This document shows, in pieces, positions 9,218 to 17,400 of a DNA stretch of 64,000 bases (positions are counted from its first letter, which is position 1; every line of letters begins with the position of its first letter). The stretch is from the NCBI RefSeq assembly GCF_006007885.1, contig NZ_VCRO01000001.1:186001-250000 (forward strand), in the 5' to 3' direction. Under the pieces are notes generated by a model. It made no database searches, had not been told where the DNA came from, and saw only the letters and a list, made by a program, of their open reading frames with translations. The translations under genes were made by a program, and so were the position numbers. The stretch is from Alteribacter natronophilus (lineage in GTDB: Bacteria > Bacillota > Bacilli > Bacillales > Salisediminibacteriaceae).

Positions 9218-9598
9218 TCACTTGTTCATTAACCAAATCGACAAACCTTTAAATACACCGCGTACAACAAACTGAATAAAGAAATATAACGATGAGGATA
9301 TAACTATAATCTGGTTAGCGGTAAAGGGGCTAAACCACCAGCTATTTGCAGGATCTATCATTAAGTTCATAAGGATTACCTGCAAAACTATACTTAACAA
9401 GCCCCCTGCCACAAACCACCTTAAGCGTATTCGACTTCCTGAAAATCCAAGCAGAATCGCAAAACCTAAATAGAACAATTGCAGCCAATGTGTATATCCA
9501 ATCCATTCGATTTCCCCAATAAACCGACCATAATAATCTGCATAGAGTATTAGGAACGGGACTGGTAATACACAAAATCCAAAATAAAATATTTTCAT
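9218..9598 (-). CDS. Four-TM membrane protein, hypothetical
   Basis: 126 mostly hydrophobic residues forming about four membrane helices (near 3-20, 36-52, 60-78 and 92-112), with a conserved-looking SRIRLRWF turn. AGGGAG lies 7 nt before the ATG. The region is noticeably more AT-rich than its neighbours and lies between two degenerate repeats, which suggests an accessory or acquired gene. I do not recognise the family. Confidence 0.6.
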   Translation of the reverse strand: MKIFYFGFCVLPVPFLILYADYYGRFIGEIEWIGYTHWLQLFYLGFAILLGFSGSRIRLRWFVAGGLLSIVLQVILMNLMIDPANSWWFSPFTANQIIVISSSLYFFIQFVVRGVFKGLSIWLMNK

Positions 9599-9623
9599 AT
9601 TCTAACTCCCTTCACCTGGTGGC

Positions 9624-9727
9624 TTTTGATAAAAGCTTGGTTTAATGATGTCTGGGATGCGTTAACGAATACTCCCCCTTTGGGAACTCGTTATCTGAAA
9701 GATGGGGCAAATACAATGAACTATTAA
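9624..9727 (+). pseudogene. Possible remnant of a C-terminal coding fragment
   Basis: An open frame without a start reads LIKAWFNDVWDALTNTPPLG and continues to a stop at 9725-9727. The composition looks protein-like and the surrounding AT content matches the neighbouring accessory gene. No ribosome-binding site or full domain is present, so at most this is the tail of a lost gene. Confidence 0.25.
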
Positions 9728-9794
9728 GAAAAAATACTTACATAGACCCTTTGGTTTCTTATAAAAAAAGGCTCTGTTAAATCCTAATGTTAAT

Positions 9795-10198
9795 ATTTAA
9801 AAGTTGATTGGAGCGAACGCGCGACACTCCTGCGGGAACAGCAAAGAACATCTGCTTCATGAGTATGCTGTGATCTGCTTCGACGCAGGCTGCTTCGGAG
9901 CTTTTCCTGCAGAGGAAGAAGCACCAACGGAAGACCCCGCAGGGACGAGCGTTTACATCGTGAGTCCACTTCGAGCTGCTTCAACGCAGACACTTCGAAG
10001 CGAAACTGGAAGAGGAAGAAGCACGCTAACATCTGTGCGGGCTGCAGTGGTGCCCGCGGAAAGGGAGCGCAGTGAGCGAAAATCAACAACGAACTTTAAC
10101 AGAGCTTTAAAAAAAAGCTGAATAATCACCTTATCTGTAAGTACCCGCGACACTCCCGCGGAAAGGGAGCCCAGTTAGCGTAAATAAACAAAATACTT
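9795..10198. repeat. Repeat family C, copy 2 (compound, two nested units)
   Basis: CGCGACACTCCTGCGGGA opens the unit near 9820. Two consecutive copies of the TTCGA..CTGCTTC..CGCAG ... AGAGGAAGAAGCA module follow (about 9885-9937 and 9968-10024), separated by GACCCCGCAGGGACGAGC. The unit closes with GCCCGCGGAAAGGGAGCGCAG. A second, shorter element (CCGCGACACTCCCGCGGAAAGGGAGC) follows at about 10145-10180, so one copy seems to have landed beside or within another. This explains the gene-free 9.6-10.2 kb gap. Confidence 0.75.
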
Positions 10199-10210
10199 TA
10201 ACACAGCCAA

Positions 10211-10250
10211 CAAAAATAGGATCCGAAGAAGGAAAAAGCCTTCCGGATCC
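10211..10250 (-). terminator. Terminator of the small membrane protein gene at 10262
   Basis: Minus strand: GGATCCGGAAGG/CCTTCTTCGGATCC hairpin with a following TATTTTTG run. Confidence 0.75.
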
Positions 10251-10261
10251 TGGCGCGTTAT

Positions 10262-10429
10262 TTACTTCCTGCTTTCAAGGTGATCAAGCTTTCTGTTTAT
10301 TTCCTCGATACTCTTTCTGTTTCGTCTTGACGAAACAATAAAATAAACGATCAGTGCCGGAATTCCGATCAGGACAACCAGCGTGATCAGCTGATAGACG
10401 ACATCGCCCCAGTCAATGACTAAAAGCAC
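10262..10429 (-). CDS. Small single-TM protein (55 aa), GTG start
   Basis: A 55-residue reading frame: a short N-terminus (VLLVIDWGDVVYQ), one strongly hydrophobic helix (about residues 14-33), then a basic, possibly coiled cytoplasmic tail ending KLDHLESRK. The GTG start has GGGAGG exactly 7 nt upstream and a terminator follows the stop. Similar one-helix proteins with a short charged coiled tail are frequent in Bacillaceae; no function is known to me. Confidence 0.65.
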   Translation of the reverse strand: MLLVIDWGDVVYQLITLVVLIGIPALIVYFIVSSRRNRKSIEEINRKLDHLESRK

Positions 10430-10635
10430 ACGAAAACCTCCCGATGTATGAACTATCGACAGTTTATCACAGGAGAACAGTTATATTCCATAAAATTCCT
10501 GAAGTTTTCCCCTTACCTTGAAACTGATCTTTTTGAGTCGGCTTTACCTTCCATTGCATACTCTCGGGAAAGACAATTTATCTCACAGACGATATAATGG
10601 GAGAAACATAACTTTACTGCTGGGAGTCTGAAACA

Positions 10636-12483
10636 ATGTATCAAAACCTCGAAGAATGTATTCTTGATCTTGAAAAGCACGGACATTTAATCCGTATCCG
10701 TGAGGAAGTTGACCCGCACCTTGAAATGGCCGCCATACACTTAAAGGTCTATGAAAACGGAGGGCCGGCTCTGTTATTTGAGAACGTAAAAGGTTCCGAA
10801 TTTCCTGCTGTCTCGAACCTGTTCGGGACGCTTGAACGGAGTAAATTCATCTTCAGAAAAACATGGGATTCCACACAGAACGTAGTGGCTTTACGAAATG
10901 ATCCGGTAAAAGCCCTTAAAAATCCATTTAAACATGCCCGTACAGGCCTGGCCGCTTCCAAGGCGCTTCCCTGGAAAAAGCGTTCGGGTCTGCCGGCTGA
11001 TTTTAATGAGATCTCCATTTCCGAATTACCGCTGATTCAGCACTGGCCTGACGATGGAGGGGCTTTTGTGACGCTTCCTCAGGTTTACAGTGAAGATGCC
11101 GACCGGCCCGGTATTATGAACGCCAATCTCGGAATGTACCGGGTGCAGCTGAGCGGGAATGACTATGAGCTCAACCGGGAAATCGGGCTGCACTATCAGA
11201 TTCACCGTGGAATTGGTGTACATCAGGCGAAAGCAAATAAAAAAGGGGAACCGTTAAAGGTGAGCATCTTCGTCGGAGGGCCCCCTGCCCATACACTGTC
11301 AGCTGTCATGCCGCTTCCTGAGGGCTTAAGTGAAATGACTTTTGCAGGCATGCTTGCCGGACGTAGATTCAGATACAGCTATGAAGATGGTTACTGTATC
11401 AGTCATGATGCTGACTTTGTGATAACCGGAGAGATTTACCCTGATGAAACAAAGCCGGAAGGACCGTTCGGGGATCATCTCGGCTATTACAGCCTGACCC
11501 ATGAGTTCCCTTTGATGAGAGTCCATAAGGTTTACGCAAGAAATAAAGCCGTCTGGCCCTTCACTGTTGTCGGCCGGCCGCCCCAGGAAGATACATCCTT
11601 TGGAGACCTGATCCATGAGTTAACCGGTGATGCGATTAAACAGGAGATTCCGGGTGTGAAGGAAGTACATGCAGTGGATGCGGCAGGCGTTCATCCGCTT
11701 CTTCTGGCCATTGGAAGTGAACGGTATACCCCTTATCAGCAGGTGAAACAGCCGGCGGAGCTGCTTACGATCGCAAACAGGATCCTGGGAACCGGACAGC
11801 TGAGCCTGGCCAAGTATCTGTTTATTACAGCAGAGGATGAACAGCCGCTGGATACACACGATGAAGCGGCGTTTTTCCGGTATATCCTGGAGCGGATCGA
11901 CCTGCAGCGTGATATTCACTTTCAGACGAACACAACCATCGACACCCTTGATTATTCCGGGACAGGCCTCAACACCGGAAGCAAGGTTGTATTTGCCGCC
12001 TATGGGGATAAAAAGCGGGAACTGTGTGAAGAAGTACCGGTTGTATTAAAAGAGCTTCCGGGAGTTACAAATCCCCGTCTTGTCATTCCCGGCGTCATTG
12101 CCGTTCAGGGGTCTGCTTTTTCAACGTATGAACAGGCAGAGGAGGAAATAAAGGCGCTGAGCTCAGCCATTCAGCAGAAAGAAGGAGACACCGGAACGTG
12201 TCCCATGATTCTTCTCTGTGATGACAGTGACTTTGTAAGTAATTCCATCGCTGATTTTGTCTGGGTTACATTTACGAGAAGTAACCCGTCACACGATATA
12301 TACGGCGTAAACAGCGGATATGAAAATAAGCACTGGGGCTGCGACAATGTCATTATCGATGTCCGGATTAAACCTCATCACGCCCCGCCGCTTATTGCCG
12401 ATGAGAGTGTTGAAAAAAATATCAGGCGATTTTTTGAAGCCGGAGCCGATCTGGCTGACTATAATGGAAAGAAAGAAGAATAA
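10636..12483 (+). CDS. UbiD family decarboxylase (long form)
   Basis: 615 residues. The UbiD family consists of prenylated-FMN-dependent (de)carboxylases. Family landmarks are the N-terminal LEKHGHLIRI and GGPALLFENVKG, a central HRGIGVHQA segment, the glycine-rich EGPFGDHLGYYSL containing acidic residues of the active site, and VVGRPPQEDT. It is about 120-140 residues longer than E. coli UbiD, as in a long-form subgroup. GGGAG lies 9 nt before the ATG. No UbiX-type flavin prenyltransferase is adjacent, so the cofactor must be supplied from elsewhere. The substrate is unknown. Confidence 0.85.
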   Translation: MYQNLEECILDLEKHGHLIRIREEVDPHLEMAAIHLKVYENGGPALLFENVKGSEFPAVSNLFGTLERSKFIFRKTWDSTQNVVALRNDPVKALKNPFKHARTGLAASKALPWKKRSGLPADFNEISISELPLIQHWPDDGGAFVTLPQVYSEDADRPGIMNANLGMYRVQLSGNDYELNREIGLHYQIHRGIGVHQAKANKKGEPLKVSIFVGGPPAHTLSAVMPLPEGLSEMTFAGMLAGRRFRYSYEDGYCISHDADFVITGEIYPDETKPEGPFGDHLGYYSLTHEFPLMRVHKVYARNKAVWPFTVVGRPPQEDTSFGDLIHELTGDAIKQEIPGVKEVHAVDAAGVHPLLLAIGSERYTPYQQVKQPAELLTIANRILGTGQLSLAKYLFITAEDEQPLDTHDEAAFFRYILERIDLQRDIHFQTNTTIDTLDYSGTGLNTGSKVVFAAYGDKKRELCEEVPVVLKELPGVTNPRLVIPGVIAVQGSAFSTYEQAEEEIKALSSAIQQKEGDTGTCPMILLCDDSDFVSNSIADFVWVTFTRSNPSHDIYGVNSGYENKHWGCDNVIIDVRIKPHHAPPLIADESVEKNIRRFFEAGADLADYNGKKEE

Positions 12484-12493
12484 CGTTTATTAC

Positions 12494-12521
12494 GAGTATC
12501 CTGCGGGGTACTCTTTTTTTA
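12494..12521 (+). terminator. Terminator after the UbiD-family gene
   Basis: GAGTA ... TACTC stem with a GC-rich centre and a run of T residues. Confidence 0.75.
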
Positions 12522-12671
12522 TTTTGAGTGAGGATTCAATGCTTCGGATAGAGGAAATGATAAATTGACCGAACGGAAAGCAGAATAGTCATTGGTTAAT
12601 ATCTCCTTCCATTGTATAATGGTGGCAAAGGGGAAAAGCCCGGTTACATATTATGAAAAGGTAGTGAAAAG

Positions 12672-13898
12672 ATGGGGAAAAAATTCAGATTCACGGTCGG
12701 CGCGATTGCTGCAGGGTTTGCAGTCTGGCTGTCTGGGACAAATGCAGGGTACGCAGAGGAAAATGAGACAGTGGTTATGGGGGAGCATGGCACCAAGGAA
12801 ACGGCGCTGGAAGTACGTGAATGGCCGGAGAGAGTGGCACGGTTCGGCTTTGATTCAGGGTACACGTTTGAATACCCTGATGCGGTCCGCGGTATTTTCG
12901 TGACGGCACATTCAGCGGGGGGCTCCCGGATGGATACCCTTATCGATCTGATGGACAATACGGATCTGAATTCCATGGTGATTGATGTTAAGGATGATGA
13001 CGGCTGGCTCACCTACAAGCCTGACGAAGGTTCACCGTACGAAGATATCTCAAAAAACTTCATCAGCAATCCGGAAGCAATGATGGAGAGACTGGAAGAG
13101 CATGAAGTGTATCCGATTGCCCGGGTTGTAGTATTCAAGGATACGGTGCTGGCCGAGAAAAAGCCTGAATGGTCGTTTACAAATGACGACGGGTCTGTCT
13201 GGAAAAACAGACGGGGTGAGGCCTTCGTCAACCCGTTCCTGAAAGAAGTGTGGGACTATAACGTGGATATCGCCATTAAGGCTGCGGAAATGGGCTTTCA
13301 GGAGATTCAATTCGACTATGTGAGGTATCCTGAAGGGTTCGAACGCCGGGATGAAGACCTGAATTATGATGTCGGAGAATACAAAGACAGTGAAGGAGAC
13401 AACGTACAGCGACGCGTTGATGCGGTCACCGATTTTGTTGAGTATGCCAATGAACGGCTGCAGCCTTACGATGTGGATGTGAGTGTGGACATCTTCGGCT
13501 ACACGGCAACGCTTCCGGAAGCTCCGGGGATCGGCCAGAACTTTACCCGGATTTCCGAGCACGTGGACGTGATCAGCTCTATGATTTATCCGAGTCACTG
13601 GACGGCACATTTCGGTCTGGACAAGCCGGATCTATACCCATACGAACTGGTAACGGAATACATTAAGCTTGAAAACGACAAACTTGCAGAGCTGGACGAG
13701 CCGCCGGTTTCACGTCCATGGCTGCAGGACTTTACGGCCTCTTATCTTGGAGCAGGTAATTACATCCCTTACGGAGTCGATGAAGTGGAAGCACAGATTC
13801 GTGCCCTTTACGAAAACGGCGTTGACGAGTTCCTGCTCTGGAATGCCGGCAACCGCTATACCAAAGGCGTGGATTACCTGGTCGGAAAAGAGGACTGA
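12672..13898 (+). CDS. Secreted glycoside-hydrolase-like protein (DUF4015)
   Basis: 408 residues with an N-terminal signal peptide (basic MGKKFRF, hydrophobic core to about 20, likely cleavage after GYA near residue 28). The mature part reads as a TIM-barrel-like domain of the putative glycoside hydrolase family DUF4015: VRGIFVTAHSAGG, MVIDVKDDDG, GFQEIQFDYVRYPEG, DVSVDIFGYT and SMIYPSHW, with Asp/Glu-rich strand ends as expected for a retaining hydrolase. It should act outside the membrane, perhaps on cell-wall or exopolysaccharide. It is monocistronic; the repeat at 13913 follows directly. Confidence 0.85.
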   Translation: MGKKFRFTVGAIAAGFAVWLSGTNAGYAEENETVVMGEHGTKETALEVREWPERVARFGFDSGYTFEYPDAVRGIFVTAHSAGGSRMDTLIDLMDNTDLNSMVIDVKDDDGWLTYKPDEGSPYEDISKNFISNPEAMMERLEEHEVYPIARVVVFKDTVLAEKKPEWSFTNDDGSVWKNRRGEAFVNPFLKEVWDYNVDIAIKAAEMGFQEIQFDYVRYPEGFERRDEDLNYDVGEYKDSEGDNVQRRVDAVTDFVEYANERLQPYDVDVSVDIFGYTATLPEAPGIGQNFTRISEHVDVISSMIYPSHWTAHFGLDKPDLYPYELVTEYIKLENDKLAELDEPPVSRPWLQDFTASYLGAGNYIPYGVDEVEAQIRALYENGVDEFLLWNAGNRYTKGVDYLVGKED

Positions 13899-13912
13899 AC
13901 AGGTTCCTGAAA

Positions 13913-14094
13913 GCTGTTTTCGGAAAAGATTGTTGTTTTATTCCACTGCAGGCGGACGCTTTCAGCGGGCAGGGCCTCAGCCTCCTCGGGAAAATCACCC
14001 TGCGGGGTCTTCTGCTCCTGCTCTTCCCGCCGGAGTCGCCGCCTTTCGCTCTATAGTTAATTTGATTAATAGAAACAATCTATACGAACACAGC
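13913..14094. repeat. Repeat family C, copy 3 (intact ends)
   Basis: The left end GCTGTTTTCGGAAAAGATTG (13913 on) and the complement of the right end, GCTGTGTTCGTATAGATTG (to 14094), are imperfect inverted repeats of about 20 bp. The inside carries GCAGGCGGACGCTTTC, CCTCAGCCTCCT, CACCCTGCGGGGTCT and CCGCCGGAGTCGCCGCCTTTC. This is the best-delimited copy of the family (182 bp) and resembles a non-autonomous miniature element. Confidence 0.75.
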
Positions 14095-14110
14095 CTTCTT
14101 GAATGAAAAG

Positions 14111-14138
14111 CCTCAGGAAACATTCCTGAGGTTTTTTT
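14111..14138 (+). terminator. Terminator upstream of the arg leader
   Basis: CCTCAGGAA/TTCCTGAGG stem followed by seven T residues. It ends transcription coming from the DUF4015 gene, so argGH depends on its own promoter. Confidence 0.85.
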
Positions 14139-14159
14139 ATGATTTTTTTGAAAAATGGG

Positions 14160-14188
14160 TTGAATAATTATCTCTTTAATCTTATAAT
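14160..14188 (+). promoter_or_regulatory. SigmaA promoter of the argGH transcript
   Basis: TTGAAT (14160-14165), a 17-nt spacer and perfect TATAAT (14183-14188). The -35 overlaps TGAATAATTAT, which resembles half of an ArgR/AhrC ARG box (TGAAT..ATTCA), but the second half is poor. The predicted start, near 14195, is about 220 nt upstream of argG. Confidence 0.85.
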
Positions 14189-14226
14189 CATACCATCGAC
14201 CAAACGGGAGGGAGGAACGGATATTG

Positions 14227-14307
14227 ATGGATAAGCCCAATCGTTCCTGTGTTTTCCGCCGTGAACGGCGCAGGTTTCAACAGGGTAAACAGGCACGCCG
14301 CCGCTAA
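14227..14307 (+). CDS. Arginine-rich leader peptide (26 aa) upstream of argG
   Basis: A 26-codon ORF between the promoter and argG encodes MDKPNRSCVFRRERRR, then FQQGKQARRR and stop: 9 of 26 residues are arginine, with three consecutive Arg codons just before the stop. GGAGG lies 11 nt before the ATG, or 8 nt before an in-frame TTG at 14224. Within the ORF, CGCCG (14257-14261) can pair with CGGCG (14266-14270); that CGGCG can alternatively pair with CGCCG at 14296-14300. The layout fits an amino-acid-sensing leader peptide controlling arginine biosynthesis. The ORF, codons and promoter are seen; the regulatory role is inference. Confidence 0.6.
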   Translation: MDKPNRSCVFRRERRRFQQGKQARRR

Positions 14308-14350
14308 CATTGAATAAATAGTGAATGAACATTATTTTTTTAATTAGAAT

Positions 14351-14382
14351 GTATAAAAACAATATTTCGAGGATTTTTATAC
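14351..14382 (+). promoter_or_regulatory. Inverted repeat in the argG leader
   Basis: GTATAAAAA (14351-14359) and TTTTTATAC (14374-14382) form a perfect nine-pair inverted repeat with a 14-nt loop, about 35 nt before the argG start. It could be an RNA hairpin near the ribosome-binding site or an operator; the sequence does not decide. Confidence 0.4.
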
Positions 14383-14416
14383 AAACAATAATAATCAGAC
14401 AGAAGGGGAGATCACT

Positions 14417-15721
14417 GTGAATAACATGCATACAGATTCGCTGCACCAGCAGCACGAAGGAAATAAACCGGTTGTCATTCTGGCCTACTCCGGGGGCCTT
14501 GATACATCCGTGGCTATTAAATGGATCGAAGACCATTACGGCTACGACGTAGTAGCGCTGGGAATTGACGTAGGTGAAGGGAAGGACCTCGACCACATTA
14601 AGGAAAAGGCCATTCGCACAGGGGCAAAAGAGGCCATCGTCATCGACGGGAAAAAGGAATTTGCCGAAGAATACATCCTTCCCGCGCTGAAGGCAAACTG
14701 CCTATATGAAGGGAAATATCCTTTATCCTCCGCCATATCCCGTCCGCTCATTTCCAAAAAGCTCGTTGAGGCGGCGCACGCTCATGGAGCAGTGGCGGTT
14801 GCGCACGGCTGTACGGGAAAAGGAAACGATCAGGTACGCTTTGACGTGTCCATCCAGGCACTTGATCCGTCCCTGAAAGTTGTGGCTCCTGTGCGTGAGT
14901 GGGGAATGAACCGTGACGAGGAAATCGCCTATGCCATGGAAAAAGGCATAGATGTCCCGGTCAACACAGAAAAGCCGTTTTCCATTGATGCGAATATCTG
15001 GGGCCGCGCGTGTGAAGCGGGAGTTCTGGAGGATACATGGGCGGAGGCCCCCGAAGAGGCTTTCGAATGGACGGCTCCTGTTTCCATGACCCCCGATCAG
15101 CCTGAATATGTTGATATTGAATTCAAAAATGGGGTGCCTGTGGCTCTTAACGGGGAAGAGATGGATCTCGTTCCCCTTATTGAAAAGCTGAATCTGCTTG
15201 GCGGGGCCCACGGTGTCGGTCGGATCGATCACGTGGAAAACCGTCTCGTTGGGATCAAGTCACGTGAAGTGTACGAAAATGCAGCTGCACTTATTCTGAT
15301 TCAGGCACATAAGGAACTGGAACTTCTCACTCTGCCACGTGAAGTGACCAAATATAAAACCGGAATTGATGAGAAAATGACAGAGCTGATATATGAAGGC
15401 CTCTGGTTCTCGCCTCTTAAAAAAGCACTGGAAGCTTTTATTGACGAAACCCAGAAAGTAGTCAGCGGGACGATAAAAGTGAAACTGTTCAAAGGCATGC
15501 ATACTGTAGTGGCAAGAAAATCACCGAACAGCCTTTACAACGCGGACCTGGCTACCTACTCCAAAGGAGACGCCTTCGATCACAAGGCTGCAGAAGGATT
15601 CATTAAACTCTTTGGGCTTTCAACGAAAGTGTACGCCGATGTACACACGGAAAAAGGAGGTGCTGCTGCATGTCAAAACTCTGGGGAGGACGTTTCACAA
15701 AAGACACAAATGAACTCGTAG
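14417..15721 (+). CDS. argG: Argininosuccinate synthase, GTG start, extended C-terminus
   Basis: 434 residues. It joins citrulline and aspartate with ATP to make argininosuccinate. The N-terminal P-loop-like pyrophosphatase motif AYSGGLDTS is present, as are [13 protein letters not shown] and the [11 protein letters not shown] segment. The GTG start has AGGGGAG 6 nt upstream; the ten or so residues before [11 protein letters not shown] are extra. The protein is longer than usual (about 400) because the frame runs 52 nt into argH, adding the tail [20 protein letters not shown] and a few residues. It is co-transcribed with argH. Confidence 0.95.
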   Translation: MNNMHTDSLHQQHEGNKPVVILAYSGGLDTSVAIKWIEDHYGYDVVALGIDVGEGKDLDHIKEKAIRTGAKEAIVIDGKKEFAEEYILPALKANCLYEGKYPLSSAISRPLISKKLVEAAHAHGAVAVAHGCTGKGNDQVRFDVSIQALDPSLKVVAPVREWGMNRDEEIAYAMEKGIDVPVNTEKPFSIDANIWGRACEAGVLEDTWAEAPEEAFEWTAPVSMTPDQPEYVDIEFKNGVPVALNGEEMDLVPLIEKLNLLGGAHGVGRIDHVENRLVGIKSREVYENAAALILIQAHKELELLTLPREVTKYKTGIDEKMTELIYEGLWFSPLKKALEAFIDETQKVVSGTIKVKLFKGMHTVVARKSPNSLYNADLATYSKGDAFDHKAAEGFIKLFGLSTKVYADVHTEKGGAAACQNSGEDVSQKTQMNS

Positions 15722-17058
15722 ACCGTCTCACTTCTTCCATCGGCTTCGACCAGAAACTTGCTGAAGAGGATATACAGGGAAGCCTTGCCCATGTACAGAT
15801 GCTTTCCGAGCAGGGGATCATATCAGGAGAGGAAGCTTCCCTCATCCGTAAGGGCCTCATTCAGGTGAAGGAAAAGATGGACCGGGGTGAACTGGAGTAC
15901 TCCGAGGCTGATGAAGACATCCACATGAACATTGAAAAATTTCTGATTGATGAAATCGGACCGGTCGGCGGAAAACTGCACACAGGCAGAAGCAGGAACG
16001 ATCAGGTGGCAACAGATATGCATTTGTATTTGAAAAAGCATACACAGACTGTAATTGAATTAATTGAGTCTGTGCAGGGGGCCCTTCTGAAACAGGCGGA
16101 AGACCATATTTACACGATGATTCCGGGCTACACCCATCTCCAGCGTGCCCAGCCGGTCTCGCTTGCCCACCACCTGCTTGCTTATTTCTGGATGCTGGAA
16201 AGAGATAAGGAGCGGTTTCTGGACAGTATGAAACGGGTGGATCTATCACCGCTGGGAGCCGGCGCCATGGCCGGTACCACTTTTCCCATCGATCGTAAAA
16301 GAACGGCGGAAATTCTCGGTTTCTCGGGCGTTTATCCAAACTCCATGGATGCCGTCAGTGACAGGGATTTTATTCTGGAGTTCCTCAGTGCCTCTTCGAT
16401 CATGATGATGCACATCTCGAGGCTCTCTGAGGAGCTTGTGATCTGGAGCAGCCAGGAATTTAACTTTATTGAGCTCGATGACGCTTTCTGCACCGGTTCC
16501 AGTATTATGCCGCAGAAGAAAAACCCTGACGTTCCCGAACTGCTTAGAGCAAAGACAGGGCGCGTGTACGGCGACCTGATGGGGCTGCTCACGGTTCTGA
16601 AGGGACTCCCGCTTGCCTATAACAAAGACATGCAGGAGGATAAGGAAGGAATGTTTGATACAGTGGAGACGATCGAAGGGTCCCTTGGCCTGCTTGCTCC
16701 TCTGATCGGTTCAATGAATGTAAATACGGACGCAATGAAAAAGGCTGTTACTACCGATTACAGCAACGCGACGGACCTGGCCGATTACCTGGTCAAAAAA
16801 GGGATGCCTTTCAGGGAGGCACATGCTGTGACAGGCCGTATTGTACTGGACGCGATCCAGAAGGGGCTGGTGCTGCTGGAGCTTGATCTTAACCATCTGA
16901 AAGAATTCAGTCCGCTGATCGAATCGGATGTTTTTGAAGCTGTTTCTCCTGAAACCGTCGTCGGCAAACGGGACAGCGAAGGAGGGACTGCTTTTTCCGA
17001 GGTCGAGAAGCAGCTCAGCCTGGCAAAGGAAAAACTGAAACTTCAGGAACAGGGCTGA
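15670..17058 (+). CDS. argH: Argininosuccinate lyase
   Basis: 462 residues of the fumarase/aspartase superfamily, releasing arginine and fumarate from argininosuccinate. It shows the superfamily signature [25 protein letters not shown] near residue 105, and [12 protein letters not shown]. The ATG lies inside the end of argG, preceded by AAGGAGG at 9 nt, so the ribosome-binding site is within argG codons and translation is probably coupled. A strong terminator follows at 17128. Confidence 0.97.
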   Translation: MSKLWGGRFTKDTNELVDRLTSSIGFDQKLAEEDIQGSLAHVQMLSEQGIISGEEASLIRKGLIQVKEKMDRGELEYSEADEDIHMNIEKFLIDEIGPVGGKLHTGRSRNDQVATDMHLYLKKHTQTVIELIESVQGALLKQAEDHIYTMIPGYTHLQRAQPVSLAHHLLAYFWMLERDKERFLDSMKRVDLSPLGAGAMAGTTFPIDRKRTAEILGFSGVYPNSMDAVSDRDFILEFLSASSIMMMHISRLSEELVIWSSQEFNFIELDDAFCTGSSIMPQKKNPDVPELLRAKTGRVYGDLMGLLTVLKGLPLAYNKDMQEDKEGMFDTVETIEGSLGLLAPLIGSMNVNTDAMKKAVTTDYSNATDLADYLVKKGMPFREAHAVTGRIVLDAIQKGLVLLELDLNHLKEFSPLIESDVFEAVSPETVVGKRDSEGGTAFSEVEKQLSLAKEKLKLQEQG

Positions 17059-17127
17059 TTACATGCCCTCGAGCCTCACTGCGCAAGGAACTGACCCTTG
17101 TTTCAGCAGACATGAAAGAAAGGAAAT

Positions 17128-17166
17128 GGCCCGGGAAGAAACATACTCTTCCCGGGTCATTTTTAT
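17128..17166 (+). terminator. Terminator of argGH
   Basis: GGCCCGGGAAGA/TCTTCCCGGGTC stem followed by ATTTTT. The rest of the gap to 17400 shows no gene. Confidence 0.9.
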
Positions 17167-17223
17167 TTCTGCTTTAGTGTATTAAGACGTTAGTCTGATC
17201 ACAGGTATACGAAATCAGGAGGA

Positions 17224-17237
17224 TGCAAGCGCTTTTC
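17224..17237. promoter_or_regulatory. Possible cre (CcpA) site
   Basis: TGCAAGCGCTTTTC resembles the catabolite-responsive element (TG.AA.CG....C) with its central AAGCGCTT palindrome. It lies about 75 nt upstream of the yjbC -35. A chance match is quite possible. Confidence 0.3.
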
Positions 17238-17312
17238 TTACCTATCTGCCTGTGTACGCCTCTTAGTTGGAAGTACCACATTGTTTATTACCTTACCGCC
17301 GCTCCTCGTATT

Positions 17313-17340
17313 TTGTCATTTGGCCTTTTTGGCATATAAT
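17313..17340 (+). promoter_or_regulatory. SigmaA promoter of yjbC
   Basis: TTGTCA (17313-17318), a 16-nt spacer, TATAAT (17335-17340). The 5' UTR then contains a CTCTGC/GCAGAG hairpin (about 17353-17379) just before the GGAGGT ribosome-binding site. Confidence 0.75.
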
Positions 17341-17400
17341 ATAGGTAGAGAAGCTCTGCAGAGCCCCACCGCAGAGCAGAAATGATGGAGGTAACGGACA

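Noticed and set aside
14162-14178. ARG box for ArgR/AhrC at the argGH promoter
   Set aside because: TGAATAATTAT matches only the left half; the right half (CTCTTT) does not resemble ATTCA. I noted the similarity under the promoter but do not call an operator.
14310-14345. Intrinsic terminator just after the arg leader ORF
   Set aside because: There is a T-run (14333-14341), but the preceding CATT/AATG pairing is only four base pairs with mismatches, too weak to call.
17221-17337. A 38-codon frame starting ATGCAAGCG in the argH-yjbC gap
   Set aside because: The AGGAGG abuts the ATG with no spacing, and the frame runs through the yjbC promoter, so it is not a credible gene.
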